This document shows positions 36,935 through 46,436 of a stretch of 61,794 nt of DNA, in pieces; positions within the stretch are counted from its first letter, which is position 1; each line of letters starts with the position of its first letter. Origin of the DNA: an uncultured SAR86 cluster bacterium (GTDB taxonomy: Bacteria; Pseudomonadota; Gammaproteobacteria; Magnimaribacterales; D2472). The notes under the pieces were generated by a model that worked only from the letters and a program-made list of their open reading frames with translations, was not told where the DNA came from and did not search any database. A program made the position numbers and the translations under genes. The stretch spans positions 1 through 61,794 of the forward strand of contig CACEHH010000006.1 of assembly GCA_902559345.1 (NCBI GenBank). The letters run 5' to 3'.

Positions 36935-38191
36935 TTGGCACAAGAAACTACATCTGACAAATTAAATTGTTCTTTTTGTGGAAAAGTACAGGACGAAGTA
37001 AAAAAATTAATAGCCGGACCAAGTGTTTATATTTGCAATGAGTGCGTTGATCTATGTAATGAGATAATTGAGGAAGAAATTAAGAGCGATGAAGATACTT
37101 CTCTTGAAGATCTTTTATCACCTTTAGAAATATTTTCACAGTTGGATGAATATGTAATAGGTCAAGAGAAAGCAAAAAAAGTTCTTTCTGTTGCGGTATA
37201 CAATCATTACAAAAGACTCAAACAAACTAAAACAAACGAGACTGTTGAATTGCAAAAAAGCAATGTGCTTTTATTAGGACCTACTGGTAGTGGTAAAACA
37301 TTATTAGCACAAACCTTAGCAAAAATCTTAAATGTCCCATTTACAATTGCAGATGCTACAACTCTAACAGAAGCTGGTTATGTAGGAGAGGACGTTGAAA
37401 ACATAATACAAAAACTTCTTCAGAAAGCAGACTATGATCCTGAAAAGGCAGAATTAGGCATAGTCTATATTGATGAAATTGATAAAATTGCTAGAAAATC
37501 TGATAACCCCTCAATTACACGCGATGTTTCAGGTGAGGGAGTTCAACAAGCATTGTTAAAGATAATAGAAGGAACAATTGCATCTATCCCACCACAAGGT
37601 GGTAGAAAGCATCCTAATCAAGAATTTATTCAAATAGATACTTCTAATATTTTATTTATATGTGGTGGTGCTTTCTCTGGTCTTGATAAGGTAATAAATC
37701 AAAGAACAAATAAAGTTGGTATTGGTTTTAGTGCTGATGTAGATATAAATTCTGATTTAAAAAATGATAATAACAATGTTGATAATCTTGAGCCAGAAGA
37801 TTTAGTCAAGTATGGGTTGATACCTGAATTTGTTGGTCGTTTGCCAGTCATTTCAAATCTTCATGAACTTGATGAAACCGCATTGGTAAGAATCCTTAAA
37901 GAACCAAAAAACGCTCTCGTTAACCAATATAAACACTTGTTTGAAATAGATGATGTTGAACTTTCATTTAGGGATGAGGCTTTAAAAGAGATTGCTAAAC
38001 AAGCCATTAAGAGAAAAACAGGAGCTAGAGGGCTTAGATCAATCATGGAAGAGATTCTTATGGAGACGATGTTTGGACTTCCAAACAATGATTTAGAAAA
38101 GGTAATTATCGATGAAAATACTGTTATATCTAAAAGCGATCCAATCAGACTATTAAAAACTAAATCCAAAAAAACATCTTCAGGTAATTGA
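36935..38191 (+). CDS. clpX: Clp protease ATP-binding subunit ClpX
   Basis: An AAA+ unfoldase delivering substrates to ClpP; 418 residues. An N-terminal zinc-binding domain (CSFCGK...CNECVDLC) precedes Walker [13 protein letters not shown], Walker [12 protein letters not shown] and the ClpP-docking IGF loop ([11 protein letters not shown]); [14 protein letters not shown] follows. The start is taken as the TTG at 36935 ([16 protein letters not shown]), 2 nt after the clpP stop, with GAGAGG about 9 nt upstream; another in-frame TTG at 36914 lies inside clpP. Confidence 0.95.
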   Translation: MAQETTSDKLNCSFCGKVQDEVKKLIAGPSVYICNECVDLCNEIIEEEIKSDEDTSLEDLLSPLEIFSQLDEYVIGQEKAKKVLSVAVYNHYKRLKQTKTNETVELQKSNVLLLGPTGSGKTLLAQTLAKILNVPFTIADATTLTEAGYVGEDVENIIQKLLQKADYDPEKAELGIVYIDEIDKIARKSDNPSITRDVSGEGVQQALLKIIEGTIASIPPQGGRKHPNQEFIQIDTSNILFICGGAFSGLDKVINQRTNKVGIGFSADVDINSDLKNDNNNVDNLEPEDLVKYGLIPEFVGRLPVISNLHELDETALVRILKEPKNALVNQYKHLFEIDDVELSFRDEALKEIAKQAIKRKTGARGLRSIMEEILMETMFGLPNNDLEKVIIDENTVISKSDPIRLLKTKSKKTSSGN

Positions 38192-38221
38192 TATTTATTC
38201 AACTAACCTTATATTAGGTTT

Positions 38222-40618
38222 ATGACTGATGTTAAATTCGACCTTCCATTAATACCTTTAAGAGATGTTGTAGTATTTCCAGGCATTGTTACGACTTTAT
38301 TTGTAGGACGCCCCAAATCAGTAGAAGCATTAAATGTTGCAATGTCTTCTAATAAAAAATTAGTTCTTGTAAGTCAAAAAAATGCTTCACAAGAAGATCC
38401 TGAGATTAAAGATTTATATGAATTTGGGTCTATAAGCAATTTACTTCAATTAATTAAATTGCCTGATGGGACTATGAAAGTATTGGTTGAGGGAGATAAG
38501 AGATGCTCAATTGAGAAAGTTATTGAGAATAACTCTTATACATTATCTAGAGTAATTGAAGCAGCTGATATTCCTTTAAAAGAAAATGAATCAAAAAATC
38601 TTACTAGATTAATTAAAGCAAAATTTGAAGATTATATTGGAGTAACAAAAAGAATACCCCCTGAAATAGTTTCAACTGTTGATTCACTTGATGACTTGTC
38701 TAGATTGATTGACACAATTACAGGGCATCTTCCTATTGAGACTGAAAAAAAACAACAAATTCTTGAGACTATTGATTTAAAAAATAGAGCAGAAAAAGTT
38801 TTAACTTTTATTGAATCTCAACTAGATGTTGTAGACGTCGAAAAGAAGGTTAGGGATAGAGTTAAAAAACAAATGGAAAAATCTCAAAGAGAATATTATC
38901 TTAATGAGCAAATTAAAGCAGCCCAAAAAGAGCTTGGCGAGATAGGCGAAGAAGGAGATGAATTAGAAAACTTAGAGAAGAAGATTCATAACGTAGGAAT
39001 GACAAAAGAAGCTTTAAAAAAAGCTACAAGTGAGTTAGCTAAGTTTAAACATATGGCACCTTCATCTGCTGAAGCATCAGTTGTTAGAACTTATTTGGAT
39101 TGTCTTGTAGATGTTCCATGGAAAAAGAAATCCAAAATTAAATCAGATATCAAGGCTTCTATGGAAATCCTAGAAGAAGATCATTATGGATTAGAAGAAG
39201 TAAAAGAGAGAATTGTTGAATATTTGGCTGTTCAAAAAAGGGTTAAAACAATGAAAGCCCCAGTTCTTTGTTTAGTAGGACCACCAGGTGTAGGAAAAAC
39301 TTCATTAGGCGAGTCAATAGCGCGCGCAACTAATAGAAAGTTTGCAAGAATGTCATTAGGTGGAGTTAGAGACGAGTCTGAAATAAGAGGACACAGAAGG
39401 ACATATATTGGATCAATGCCTGGTAAGATTATTCAAAAACTTTCAAAAGTTGGTGTTAAAAATCCATTATTTTTATTAGATGAAATTGATAAAATTGGAA
39501 TGGATCATCGTGGTGATCCAGCTTCAGCATTATTAGAGGTGCTTGATCCAGAGCAAAATAATACATTTAGCGATCATTACTTAGAAGTAGATTATGATTT
39601 ATCAGAAGTTATGTTTGTTTGTACTGCTAATAGTTTAAATATTCCTACTCCACTTCTAGACAGAATGGAAATTATTAGAATTCCTGGCTACATAGAAGAT
39701 GAAAAAATTAATATTGCTGATAAATATTTATTACCAAAACAAATGAAACGTAATGGTTTAAAAGAAAAAGAAATTAAGTTTAATAAAAATGTAATTCTTT
39801 CTTTAATAAGATATTACACTAGAGAAGCAGGTGTAAGAGGTCTTGAGAGACAAATCGCAAAGATTTTAAGAAAGGTAGTTAAAGAAAGATTAATCAATAA
39901 TGAATCAAAAACTAACACAACTATTATAAATAATAAAAATCTTGAAAACTATTCAGGAGTTAAGAAGTTTAAATATGGCATCGCAGAAAAGGATAATGCT
40001 GTTGGCCAAGTTACTGGTCTTGCTTGGACTGAGGTTGGTGGAGAACTTTTAACAATTGAAGCATCACACATCAATGGCAAAGGAAGAGTTATAAAGACCG
40101 GCTCATTGGGTGATGTTATGCAAGAATCTATTCAAGCAGCATTTACAGTTGTTAGATCTAGAGCTGAATCTCTTGGTATAAAACCAAATTTCTATGAAAA
40201 ATATGATGTACATATTCATGTTCCAGAGGGAGCTACACCAAAGGATGGCCCAAGTGCTGGTGGTGCAATGGCTATATCTTTAATATCAATATTTACAGGA
40301 ATACCTGTTAAAGCAGATACTGCAATGACTGGCGAAATAACTCTTAGAGGACAGATATTAAAAATAGGAGGTTTAAAAGAAAAACTCTTAGCTGCTAAAA
40401 GAGGTGGAATTAAGAATGTTATTATCCCAAAAGAAAATGAACCTGATCTAAAAGAAATTCCTAAACAAATTACTAAATCATTGAATATTATTCCTGTTGA
40501 ATGGATAGATGAAGTAATTTCTTCTGCTCTTATTGAAGAACCGACTCCTAATTCAAAAAAAATTAAAACTCAAAAAACAAAAAATTCTACAAAATCTGAA
40601 AATAAGCAGACTCACTAA
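38222..40618 (+). CDS. lon: ATP-dependent protease Lon
   Basis: A cytoplasmic quality-control protease of 798 residues (E. coli 784). The N-terminal LON substrate domain (LPLIPLRDVVVFPGIV) and a coiled-coil region precede the AAA+ module with GPPGVGKTSLGESIA and NPLFLLDEIDKIG. The C-terminal peptidase domain has the catalytic Ser in PKDGPSAGGAMA and the Lys in GQILKIGGLKEKLLAA. The last 30 residues are Lys/Thr-rich. It lies 30 nt after clpX. Confidence 0.97.
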   Translation: MTDVKFDLPLIPLRDVVVFPGIVTTLFVGRPKSVEALNVAMSSNKKLVLVSQKNASQEDPEIKDLYEFGSISNLLQLIKLPDGTMKVLVEGDKRCSIEKVIENNSYTLSRVIEAADIPLKENESKNLTRLIKAKFEDYIGVTKRIPPEIVSTVDSLDDLSRLIDTITGHLPIETEKKQQILETIDLKNRAEKVLTFIESQLDVVDVEKKVRDRVKKQMEKSQREYYLNEQIKAAQKELGEIGEEGDELENLEKKIHNVGMTKEALKKATSELAKFKHMAPSSAEASVVRTYLDCLVDVPWKKKSKIKSDIKASMEILEEDHYGLEEVKERIVEYLAVQKRVKTMKAPVLCLVGPPGVGKTSLGESIARATNRKFARMSLGGVRDESEIRGHRRTYIGSMPGKIIQKLSKVGVKNPLFLLDEIDKIGMDHRGDPASALLEVLDPEQNNTFSDHYLEVDYDLSEVMFVCTANSLNIPTPLLDRMEIIRIPGYIEDEKINIADKYLLPKQMKRNGLKEKEIKFNKNVILSLIRYYTREAGVRGLERQIAKILRKVVKERLINNESKTNTTIINNKNLENYSGVKKFKYGIAEKDNAVGQVTGLAWTEVGGELLTIEASHINGKGRVIKTGSLGDVMQESIQAAFTVVRSRAESLGIKPNFYEKYDVHIHVPEGATPKDGPSAGGAMAISLISIFTGIPVKADTAMTGEITLRGQILKIGGLKEKLLAAKRGGIKNVIIPKENEPDLKEIPKQITKSLNIIPVEWIDEVISSALIEEPTPNSKKIKTQKTKNSTKSENKQTH

Positions 40619-40632
40619 AACCCTTTATTTAC

Positions 40633-40662
40633 TTGACTTTTAGAGCTAAAAAGCTTTACATA
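40633..40662 (+). promoter_or_regulatory. Candidate promoter of the HU gene
   Basis: TTGACT and TACATA are separated by 18 bases in the 88-bp lon-hupB spacer, giving HU its own transcript with a leader of roughly 40 nt. An AAATAAA/TTTATTT inverted repeat follows in the leader. Confidence 0.5.
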
Positions 40663-40706
40663 GAGGGGTATTTATTAAATAAATTATCACAGAGGAGTAT
40701 TTAAAT

Positions 40707-40985
40707 ATGAATAAATCAGATTTAGTTGATGCGGTTGCAGGAAGTGCTGACATGTCAAAAGCAGAAGCAGGTAGAGCTGTTGAGGCTGTTTTGGATGGAA
40801 TTTCTGGCGCTTTAGGAAATGGTGACTCAGTTGCACTAGTAGGATTTGGAACATTTTCAGTAAGACATAGAGCTGCTAGAGATGGAAGAAACCCTCAAAC
40901 TGGAGCACCTATGCACATTCCAGCTACAAAAGTCCCAGGTTTCAAGGCTGGCAAAGGCCTTAAAGATACGGTTAAAAATAGTTAA
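40707..40985 (+). CDS. hupB: DNA-binding protein HU
   Basis: A histone-like nucleoid protein of 92 residues. It begins [30 protein letters not shown] and carries the DNA-binding arm [21 protein letters not shown] and the closing [11 protein letters not shown]. It is translated from a good Shine-Dalgarno (AGAGGAGT, about 10 nt spacing), followed by a canonical terminator, and preceded by its own candidate promoter. Codon choice is visibly more GC-rich (Ala, Gly) than in its neighbours, as expected of an abundant protein. The family member (HU-beta versus HU) is inferred from synteny with lon. Confidence 0.95.
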   Translation: MNKSDLVDAVAGSADMSKAEAGRAVEAVLDGISGALGNGDSVALVGFGTFSVRHRAARDGRNPQTGAPMHIPATKVPGFKAGKGLKDTVKNS

Positions 40986-41000
40986 GAAAATATAACTTTT

Positions 41001-41029
41001 AAAAAGGGTGCTTACGCACCCTTTTTTTT
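41001..41029 (+). terminator. Intrinsic terminator after hupB
   Basis: AAAGGGTGC-TTAC-GCACCCTTT forms a stable stem followed by a run of T's: the clearest terminator in the window. It separates hupB from ppiD. Confidence 0.92.
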
Positions 41030-41048
41030 ATTCTATAATAACGCCACT

Positions 41049-42950
41049 ATGATGGAATCACTTAGAAATTTTCTTACAGGACCAAGATTAATTTTTGTAA
41101 TTTTAGTATGCGCACTTCCTTTTGTTTTTTTAGGAACATCTTCAATAGGCTCTGTTTTTAACGGACCTTCTATAACAATTAATGGAGAAGATATATCAGA
41201 GTTGGATTTACAAATAGCGCAAAACACAGCAGTTCAAAGATTTAAAAATATTTATGGTGATGAGTTTGATTTTGATTTACTTGATGAAGACATAAAACGC
41301 GAATCTATAAAACAAGAATTAATAGTTCAAAAAGTACTTCAATCTGGTGCAAAATCTATGGGCTTCTATAATAAGACCACTGAAGATAAAGTTAAAAAAG
41401 CTATAGTTCGAAACCCTCAATTTCAAGATAATGGAGTTTTTAATGAAAACATATTTGGAGCTCAAGTAAATTCTAATGGATATACCAAGGAGGTTTATAT
41501 AGATCTTTTAACCAAACTTGAAGCTTCTGAGTTATATAGAAGCTCCTTAAATTTATTTAACTTTGTTACTGAATATGAGCTTGTCGAACTTGCAACGTTG
41601 CTTGAAAAAAAATCAGATATTAAATATACAAAAATAAGTTTTGAAGGTTTAAAGAATGAATTAGTAAATACTTCAGAAGAGCTTATCGAATATTATAAAA
41701 ATAATGAGATTTTATTTTTTTCCGATGAAGAAAGAAGTTTTAAATATTTTGTTTTAGAACAATCAGATTATAAGAATAAAGTTGAAATTCCAGAAGGATA
41801 TTTAGAAAATGCTTATGAAAATTATATTCTAAATTTTGAAAGTTCTGCTCAAACTAGAATTTCACATATTATGATTGATAAAAATAATTATGATTCGACT
41901 GATTCTGCTTCTAAAGCTATTCAAGACGTAGAAGTATTATTAACTAATGGTAATAATTTTTCAGATGTAGCTAGTCAATATAGCGAAGATATTGTAACAA
42001 AAGATATTGGTGGCGATCTTGAATATTTTGATAAAGACATATTCCCCGCTCAATTTGAAGAAGCAATTAAAGATCTTAACTTAAATGAAATCACTGATAT
42101 TATTGAGTTAGAAGATACCTTTCATATTTTAAAAATTACAGAGATAAATAAACAAGAACCTTTATCAGAAGATCAAATAAAGGACGAGGTAATGAATGAA
42201 TTAATCGAAACTGAATCTTTAGCTTTAATGAACGACGACTTTAATCTTTTAGAAGATCTAATGTTTGATAATAATTCTGGAGAAATACAAGGACTGCTAT
42301 CTATAGAGGAAATCGCATCAAGTATTTCTAATAAAAAAGTATCGCAAACAAATGCCTTTACAAAATCTAACTATGATTTTTATATACCAGATAATGTAAT
42401 TAGGGATTATTTATTTTCAATTGATTCTAAAATAGATCAACCATATGCTATTGAATTAAGTGATAAATTAATAGTTATTTCAATTAATTCTATTTCAGAA
42501 CCATTTTTGATGTCTTATGAAAATGTAGTTGAAGATGTTGCTTATTTATTGTCTCAATCAAAAGCAGAAGAAAAGATTTTTCTTATGGAAGATGAGCTAA
42601 AATCTATTGAATCACAAGAAGACAAAGTTACATTTATAGATTCATATAATTATGTTACACAAGATGAGTTTGTTGATGTAAAAAGATATTCATCCCTTTT
42701 GCCCCAAGAAGTATTAAATATGATATTTGATAGCATGCCCAATACAACAATTAGTGTGAGTGCAAAAAATGGAGACATGTATTTAGTTGAAATTGTTAAA
42801 TTTAATCAACCCACAGAATCTGAAATGAATGAAGCGCTGGAACAATATAGCTCATTTGGTCAAGAGACTTTCGCATCTAAAATGACTGAAATTATTAATC
42901 AAGACGCATTTAAATCAGTTCGTACTAATTTCGATAATGTTATATTTTAG
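41049..42950 (+). CDS. ppiD: Periplasmic folding chaperone PpiD
   Basis: A membrane-anchored SurA-N/parvulin protein at the Sec translocon; 633 residues (E. coli 623). One N-terminal helix (about 14-33) follows MESLRNFLTGPRLIF. A SurA_N-like region (ITINGEDISELDLQIAQNTAVQRFK) precedes a parvulin domain (about 270-370: ISHIMIDK, FSDVASQYSEDIVTKDIGGDLEYF), then a helical tail. ATGATG offers two starts, 41049 or 41052. It sits in the expected place after hupB; the downstream ABC genes begin 10 nt after its stop. Confidence 0.88.
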   Translation: MMESLRNFLTGPRLIFVILVCALPFVFLGTSSIGSVFNGPSITINGEDISELDLQIAQNTAVQRFKNIYGDEFDFDLLDEDIKRESIKQELIVQKVLQSGAKSMGFYNKTTEDKVKKAIVRNPQFQDNGVFNENIFGAQVNSNGYTKEVYIDLLTKLEASELYRSSLNLFNFVTEYELVELATLLEKKSDIKYTKISFEGLKNELVNTSEELIEYYKNNEILFFSDEERSFKYFVLEQSDYKNKVEIPEGYLENAYENYILNFESSAQTRISHIMIDKNNYDSTDSASKAIQDVEVLLTNGNNFSDVASQYSEDIVTKDIGGDLEYFDKDIFPAQFEEAIKDLNLNEITDIIELEDTFHILKITEINKQEPLSEDQIKDEVMNELIETESLALMNDDFNLLEDLMFDNNSGEIQGLLSIEEIASSISNKKVSQTNAFTKSNYDFYIPDNVIRDYLFSIDSKIDQPYAIELSDKLIVISINSISEPFLMSYENVVEDVAYLLSQSKAEEKIFLMEDELKSIESQEDKVTFIDSYNYVTQDEFVDVKRYSSLLPQEVLNMIFDSMPNTTISVSAKNGDMYLVEIVKFNQPTESEMNEALEQYSSFGQETFASKMTEIINQDAFKSVRTNFDNVIF

Positions 42951-42960
42951 GAAGGGCCTT

Positions 42961-44661
42961 ATGTATAAAAAAATATTTTTAATTCCATTAACCTTAATTT
43001 TTTTCTATGGATGTTCAGAAAACGTCTCTCCAGTTGACTCTGCAATTGAATCTGGAATATTCCATTTTGGAAATGGATCTGAACCTCAGGGTATTGATCC
43101 TCATATTGTTACAGGTGTTCCTGAACATCATATTTTGATATCTCTATGCGAAGGGTTAACAATTGCAAACCCAAATGGTGGAGCTAATCTTCCTGGTGTT
43201 GCAGAATCTTGGACAATTAGCGAGGATGGTAAAGAGTACATCTTTTATTTAAATAAGAATGCAAAATGGTCTAATGGCGAAGTTATGACTGCTGATGATT
43301 TTGTTTGGTCTTGGATGAGAATACTTACTGCAAGCCTGGCCTCACAATACCCTGATATGCTCTACTATTTAGAAGGAGCTGAGGAATATCATAGATGGCT
43401 AAGCATAGAAGATATTAAATCCATGTTGGCAAAAGAAGAGGATCCTAAAGTCAGAGTCAATTTAGAAGAAGCTCTTTTAAACCATAAACCAAAACCTTCA
43501 TTTGATACTGTTGGGGTTAAAGCGATTGATGAACATACATTAAAAGTAAACCTAAAGAGTCCCACACCTTTTTTTCTTGGTCTATTAAGTCATTATAGTA
43601 CATGGCCTGTTCATAAGGAGACTGTATTAAAGTATGGAAAAATTGACGATAGGGATGGTAAATGGACTAGACCAGGCAATTTTGTTTGCAACGGACCATT
43701 TAAATTAAAAAATTGGGAACTTAACAGTAAAATTGTTGTAGAAAAAAATCCTCATTATTGGGATGCCTCGAAAGTCAAGTTGAACGAGATGCATTTTTAT
43801 CCAGTATCAAATGTGATGACTGAAGATAGAATGTTTAGGGCTGGCCAGCTTCATTTAACTTCAACATTACCATCTCAAAAATGTCCAATTTATATTGAAG
43901 AAAACAATCCTGATTTAAGAATTGATCCATATATGGGCCAGTATTTTTATCGTTTGAATATTAATAATCCAGCCTTGCAGGATGTAAGAGTTCGCAAGGC
44001 ATTAGCATATACAATCAACAGAAAGCTTTTAGTAGAAAAAGTTACAAAATGTGGACAAATACCAGCTTACTCATTTACTCCACCTGGTTCAAATGGATAT
44101 TATCCTGATACAGAAATACCTTTTGACCCTCAGTTGGCAAAACAGCTAATGACTGAAGCTGGATACTCTGATTCAAACCCTTTTCCAAAACTTGAAATTT
44201 TATTTAATACAAGTGAAGACCACAGAAAAATTGCTCTAGCAATTCAACAAATGTGGCAAGAAAGCTTAGGCATTGAAGTAGAATTAGTTAATCAAGATTG
44301 GAAAGTTTATCTTGGTAGGGAGATGGTTGGAGATTTTCAAGTTTCTAGAGCAGGATGGATAGGTGACTACGAAGATCCAAATACTTTTTTAGATTTGATG
44401 CGTCCAAATAGGGGCAATAATAAGACTGGCTGGGAAGATGCAGCCTATGACGAAATTATGCAAAAAGCAAACTCTACAAATAATCAAGAAGAAAGATATA
44501 AGCTATTAAACCAAGCTGAGAAAATACTTATTGATAATATGCCAATAATTCCTTTATATACTTACGTAAGAGCTTATCAATTATCTTCAGATGTTAAAGG
44601 ATATAATCCTCATATTTTAGACCACCACCATCCAAAATTTATTTACTTAGAAAGAGATTAA
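42961..44661 (+). CDS. oppA: Oligopeptide-type ABC transporter substrate-binding lipoprotein
   Basis: Family 5 extracellular solute-binding protein, 566 residues. The ATG at 42961 (Shine-Dalgarno GGAAGGG) gives a lipoprotein signal with lipobox FYGC (C18). Family motifs include GSEPQGIDPHIVTGVPEHHIL, AESWTISEDGKEYIFYLNKNAKWSNGE, DVRVRKALAYTINRKLLV and DWKVYLGREMVGDFQVSRAGWIGDYEDPNTFLDL. The last of these resembles peptide-binding OppA/MppA. The ligand is probably a peptide, possibly a murein peptide (inference). Two permease genes follow at 6 nt and 4-bp overlap, with no ATPase genes. Confidence 0.87.
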   Translation: MYKKIFLIPLTLIFFYGCSENVSPVDSAIESGIFHFGNGSEPQGIDPHIVTGVPEHHILISLCEGLTIANPNGGANLPGVAESWTISEDGKEYIFYLNKNAKWSNGEVMTADDFVWSWMRILTASLASQYPDMLYYLEGAEEYHRWLSIEDIKSMLAKEEDPKVRVNLEEALLNHKPKPSFDTVGVKAIDEHTLKVNLKSPTPFFLGLLSHYSTWPVHKETVLKYGKIDDRDGKWTRPGNFVCNGPFKLKNWELNSKIVVEKNPHYWDASKVKLNEMHFYPVSNVMTEDRMFRAGQLHLTSTLPSQKCPIYIEENNPDLRIDPYMGQYFYRLNINNPALQDVRVRKALAYTINRKLLVEKVTKCGQIPAYSFTPPGSNGYYPDTEIPFDPQLAKQLMTEAGYSDSNPFPKLEILFNTSEDHRKIALAIQQMWQESLGIEVELVNQDWKVYLGREMVGDFQVSRAGWIGDYEDPNTFLDLMRPNRGNNKTGWEDAAYDEIMQKANSTNNQEERYKLLNQAEKILIDNMPIIPLYTYVRAYQLSSDVKGYNPHILDHHHPKFIYLERD

Positions 44662-44667
44662 TTTCGC

Positions 44668-45591
44668 ATGCTAGCGATTTTTATTAAAAGAATATTATTA
44701 GTAATACCAGTTCTATTTGCAGTTGCAAGTATTACATTCTTTTTAATTAAATTAGCTCCTGGTGGGCCTTTTGATGCTGATAAAGCTGTATCACCTCAAG
44801 TTTTAAAAAATTTAAATGAAGCATATAACTTGGATGCTTCAAATTGGGAACAGTATGTGGATTATATGTCTAATCTTGCACAGGGAGATTTAGGACCCTC
44901 TTTTAGATTTCCAGGCAGATCTGTGACTGAGATGATTACCACAGGGCTTCCTGTTACTTTTGAATTAGCATTTTATGCAATATTAATTGCGCTTGTTATG
45001 GGAGTATTTTCAGGCGTTTTAGCAGCTCTAAAAAGAAATACATTTCTAGATTTTATTCCTATGGCCATAGCTATGATAGGCATATGTGTTCCAACATTTT
45101 TAATGGGACCATTATTGGTATTAATTTTTGGTATTAATTTAGAAATTCTTCCTGTTTCAGGTTGGGGGCAGTTACCTGGGGATAAAATTTTACCTTCTCT
45201 TACTCTTGGTTTTGCATATGCTGCATATATAGCAAGATTAAGCAGGGGTGGCATGTTAGAAGTATTAAATCAAGACTTTATAAGAACAGCTAGAGCAAAG
45301 GGCTTAACAGAAAAGATGGTGGTTATTAAACATGCCATGCAAGGAGGATTAATACCGGTTGTTTCTTTCTTAGGTCCTGCAATTGCTGGCCTTCTTGCAG
45401 GCTCTTTTGTAGTTGAAACAATTTTTCAGATTCCTGGACTAGGAAGGTTTTATGTTGAGGCAGCATTCAATAGAGACTATACAATGATTTTAGGCACAAC
45501 AATTTTCTTTTCAGCAATGATTGTTTTCTTTAATCTCTTATCAGATCTTGCTGCATTATGGTTAAACCCGAGATCAAGGGATGCATCATGA
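44668..45591 (+). CDS. oppB: ABC transporter permease, OppB type
   Basis: 307 residues with six membrane helices. The N-terminus IKRILLVIPVLFAVASITFFLIKLAPGGPFD is characteristic of DppB/OppB. The cytoplasmic EAA loop is DFIRTARAKGLTEKMVVIKHAMQGGLIPVV, and PGLGRFYVEAAFNRDYTM follows. It pairs with the OppC-like permease, which overlaps its stop by ATGA, and with the binding protein upstream. Confidence 0.9.
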   Translation: MLAIFIKRILLVIPVLFAVASITFFLIKLAPGGPFDADKAVSPQVLKNLNEAYNLDASNWEQYVDYMSNLAQGDLGPSFRFPGRSVTEMITTGLPVTFELAFYAILIALVMGVFSGVLAALKRNTFLDFIPMAIAMIGICVPTFLMGPLLVLIFGINLEILPVSGWGQLPGDKILPSLTLGFAYAAYIARLSRGGMLEVLNQDFIRTARAKGLTEKMVVIKHAMQGGLIPVVSFLGPAIAGLLAGSFVVETIFQIPGLGRFYVEAAFNRDYTMILGTTIFFSAMIVFFNLLSDLAALWLNPRSRDAS

Positions 45592-46436
45592 ATAATTCCC
45601 TTTGGTCAGATGCAATTTATAGACTTGCTCGAAATAAAGCAGCCATGCTAGGCGCTTTTATACTTATCTTATTAATAATTGCAGCTGTACTTGCGCCATG
45701 GATTTCACCCTATTCCTATTCATATCAGGATTTGAACCTTGGAGCGAGCCCTCCATCTGCAGATCATTTATTAGGTACTGATATCTTAGGTAGAGATTTA
45801 TTAAGTAGAATTTTATATGGAGCAAGAATTTCGCTATTAGTTGGTTTTGTTGCAACAGGTGTAGCTTTGGTTATTGGAGTTTCTTGGGGAATTATTGCAG
45901 GTTATTCAGGTGGTAAGGTTGATTCAATAATGATGAGAATCGTCGATGTTTTATATGGATTACCTTTTATCATATTTATTATTCTTTTAATGGTTATTTT
46001 TGGGAGAAACCTTTGGCTGCTATTTGGAGCCATTGGTGCTGTTGAATGGTTAACAATGGCTAGAATTGTAAGAGGGCAAGTAATTGGATTAAAAAATCAA
46101 GAATTTGTTATGGCTGCAAAAGCAATGGGAGTCTCCAATTTAGCCATGTTTAGGAGGCATTTATTACCGAATATATTAGGACCAATTGCAGTGTATGCAA
46201 CCCTAACAATTCCTCAAGTTATGCTTTTAGAAGGCTTTCTAAGCTTTTTAGGTCTAGGCATACAACCACCAATGAGTAGTTGGGGCACTTTAATAAAAGA
46301 TGGAGTAGAATCAATGGAAGAATACAGTTGGTTATTAATTTATCCTGGATTAACTTTTACGATAACTCTATTTGCACTGAACTTTTTTGGAGATGGGCTT
46401 AGAGATGCGCTTGATCCAAAGACTACTGATAATTAA
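45588..46436 (+). CDS. oppC: ABC transporter permease, OppC type
   Basis: 282 residues. The ATG at 45588 overlaps the oppB stop (ATGA) and gives MNNSLWSDAIYRLARNKAAMLGAF, the usual OppC N-terminus. It has GTDILGRDLLSRILYGARISLLVG, the EAA loop EFVMAAKAMGVSNLAMFRRHLLPNI and SFLGLGIQPPMSSWGTLI. It ends the locus and overlaps the opposing mltD by 4 bp. No oppD or oppF follows, so the energising ATPases must be encoded elsewhere. Confidence 0.9.
   Translation: MNNSLWSDAIYRLARNKAAMLGAFILILLIIAAVLAPWISPYSYSYQDLNLGASPPSADHLLGTDILGRDLLSRILYGARISLLVGFVATGVALVIGVSWGIIAGYSGGKVDSIMMRIVDVLYGLPFIIFIILLMVIFGRNLWLLFGAIGAVEWLTMARIVRGQVIGLKNQEFVMAAKAMGVSNLAMFRRHLLPNILGPIAVYATLTIPQVMLLEGFLSFLGLGIQPPMSSWGTLIKDGVESMEEYSWLLIYPGLTFTITLFALNFFGDGLRDALDPKTTDN

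Noticed and set aside
41001-41029. CRISPR or other regularly spaced repeat units
   Set aside because: The conspicuous palindromes in the window are single terminator or tRNA hairpins; no direct repeats with regular spacers were seen.
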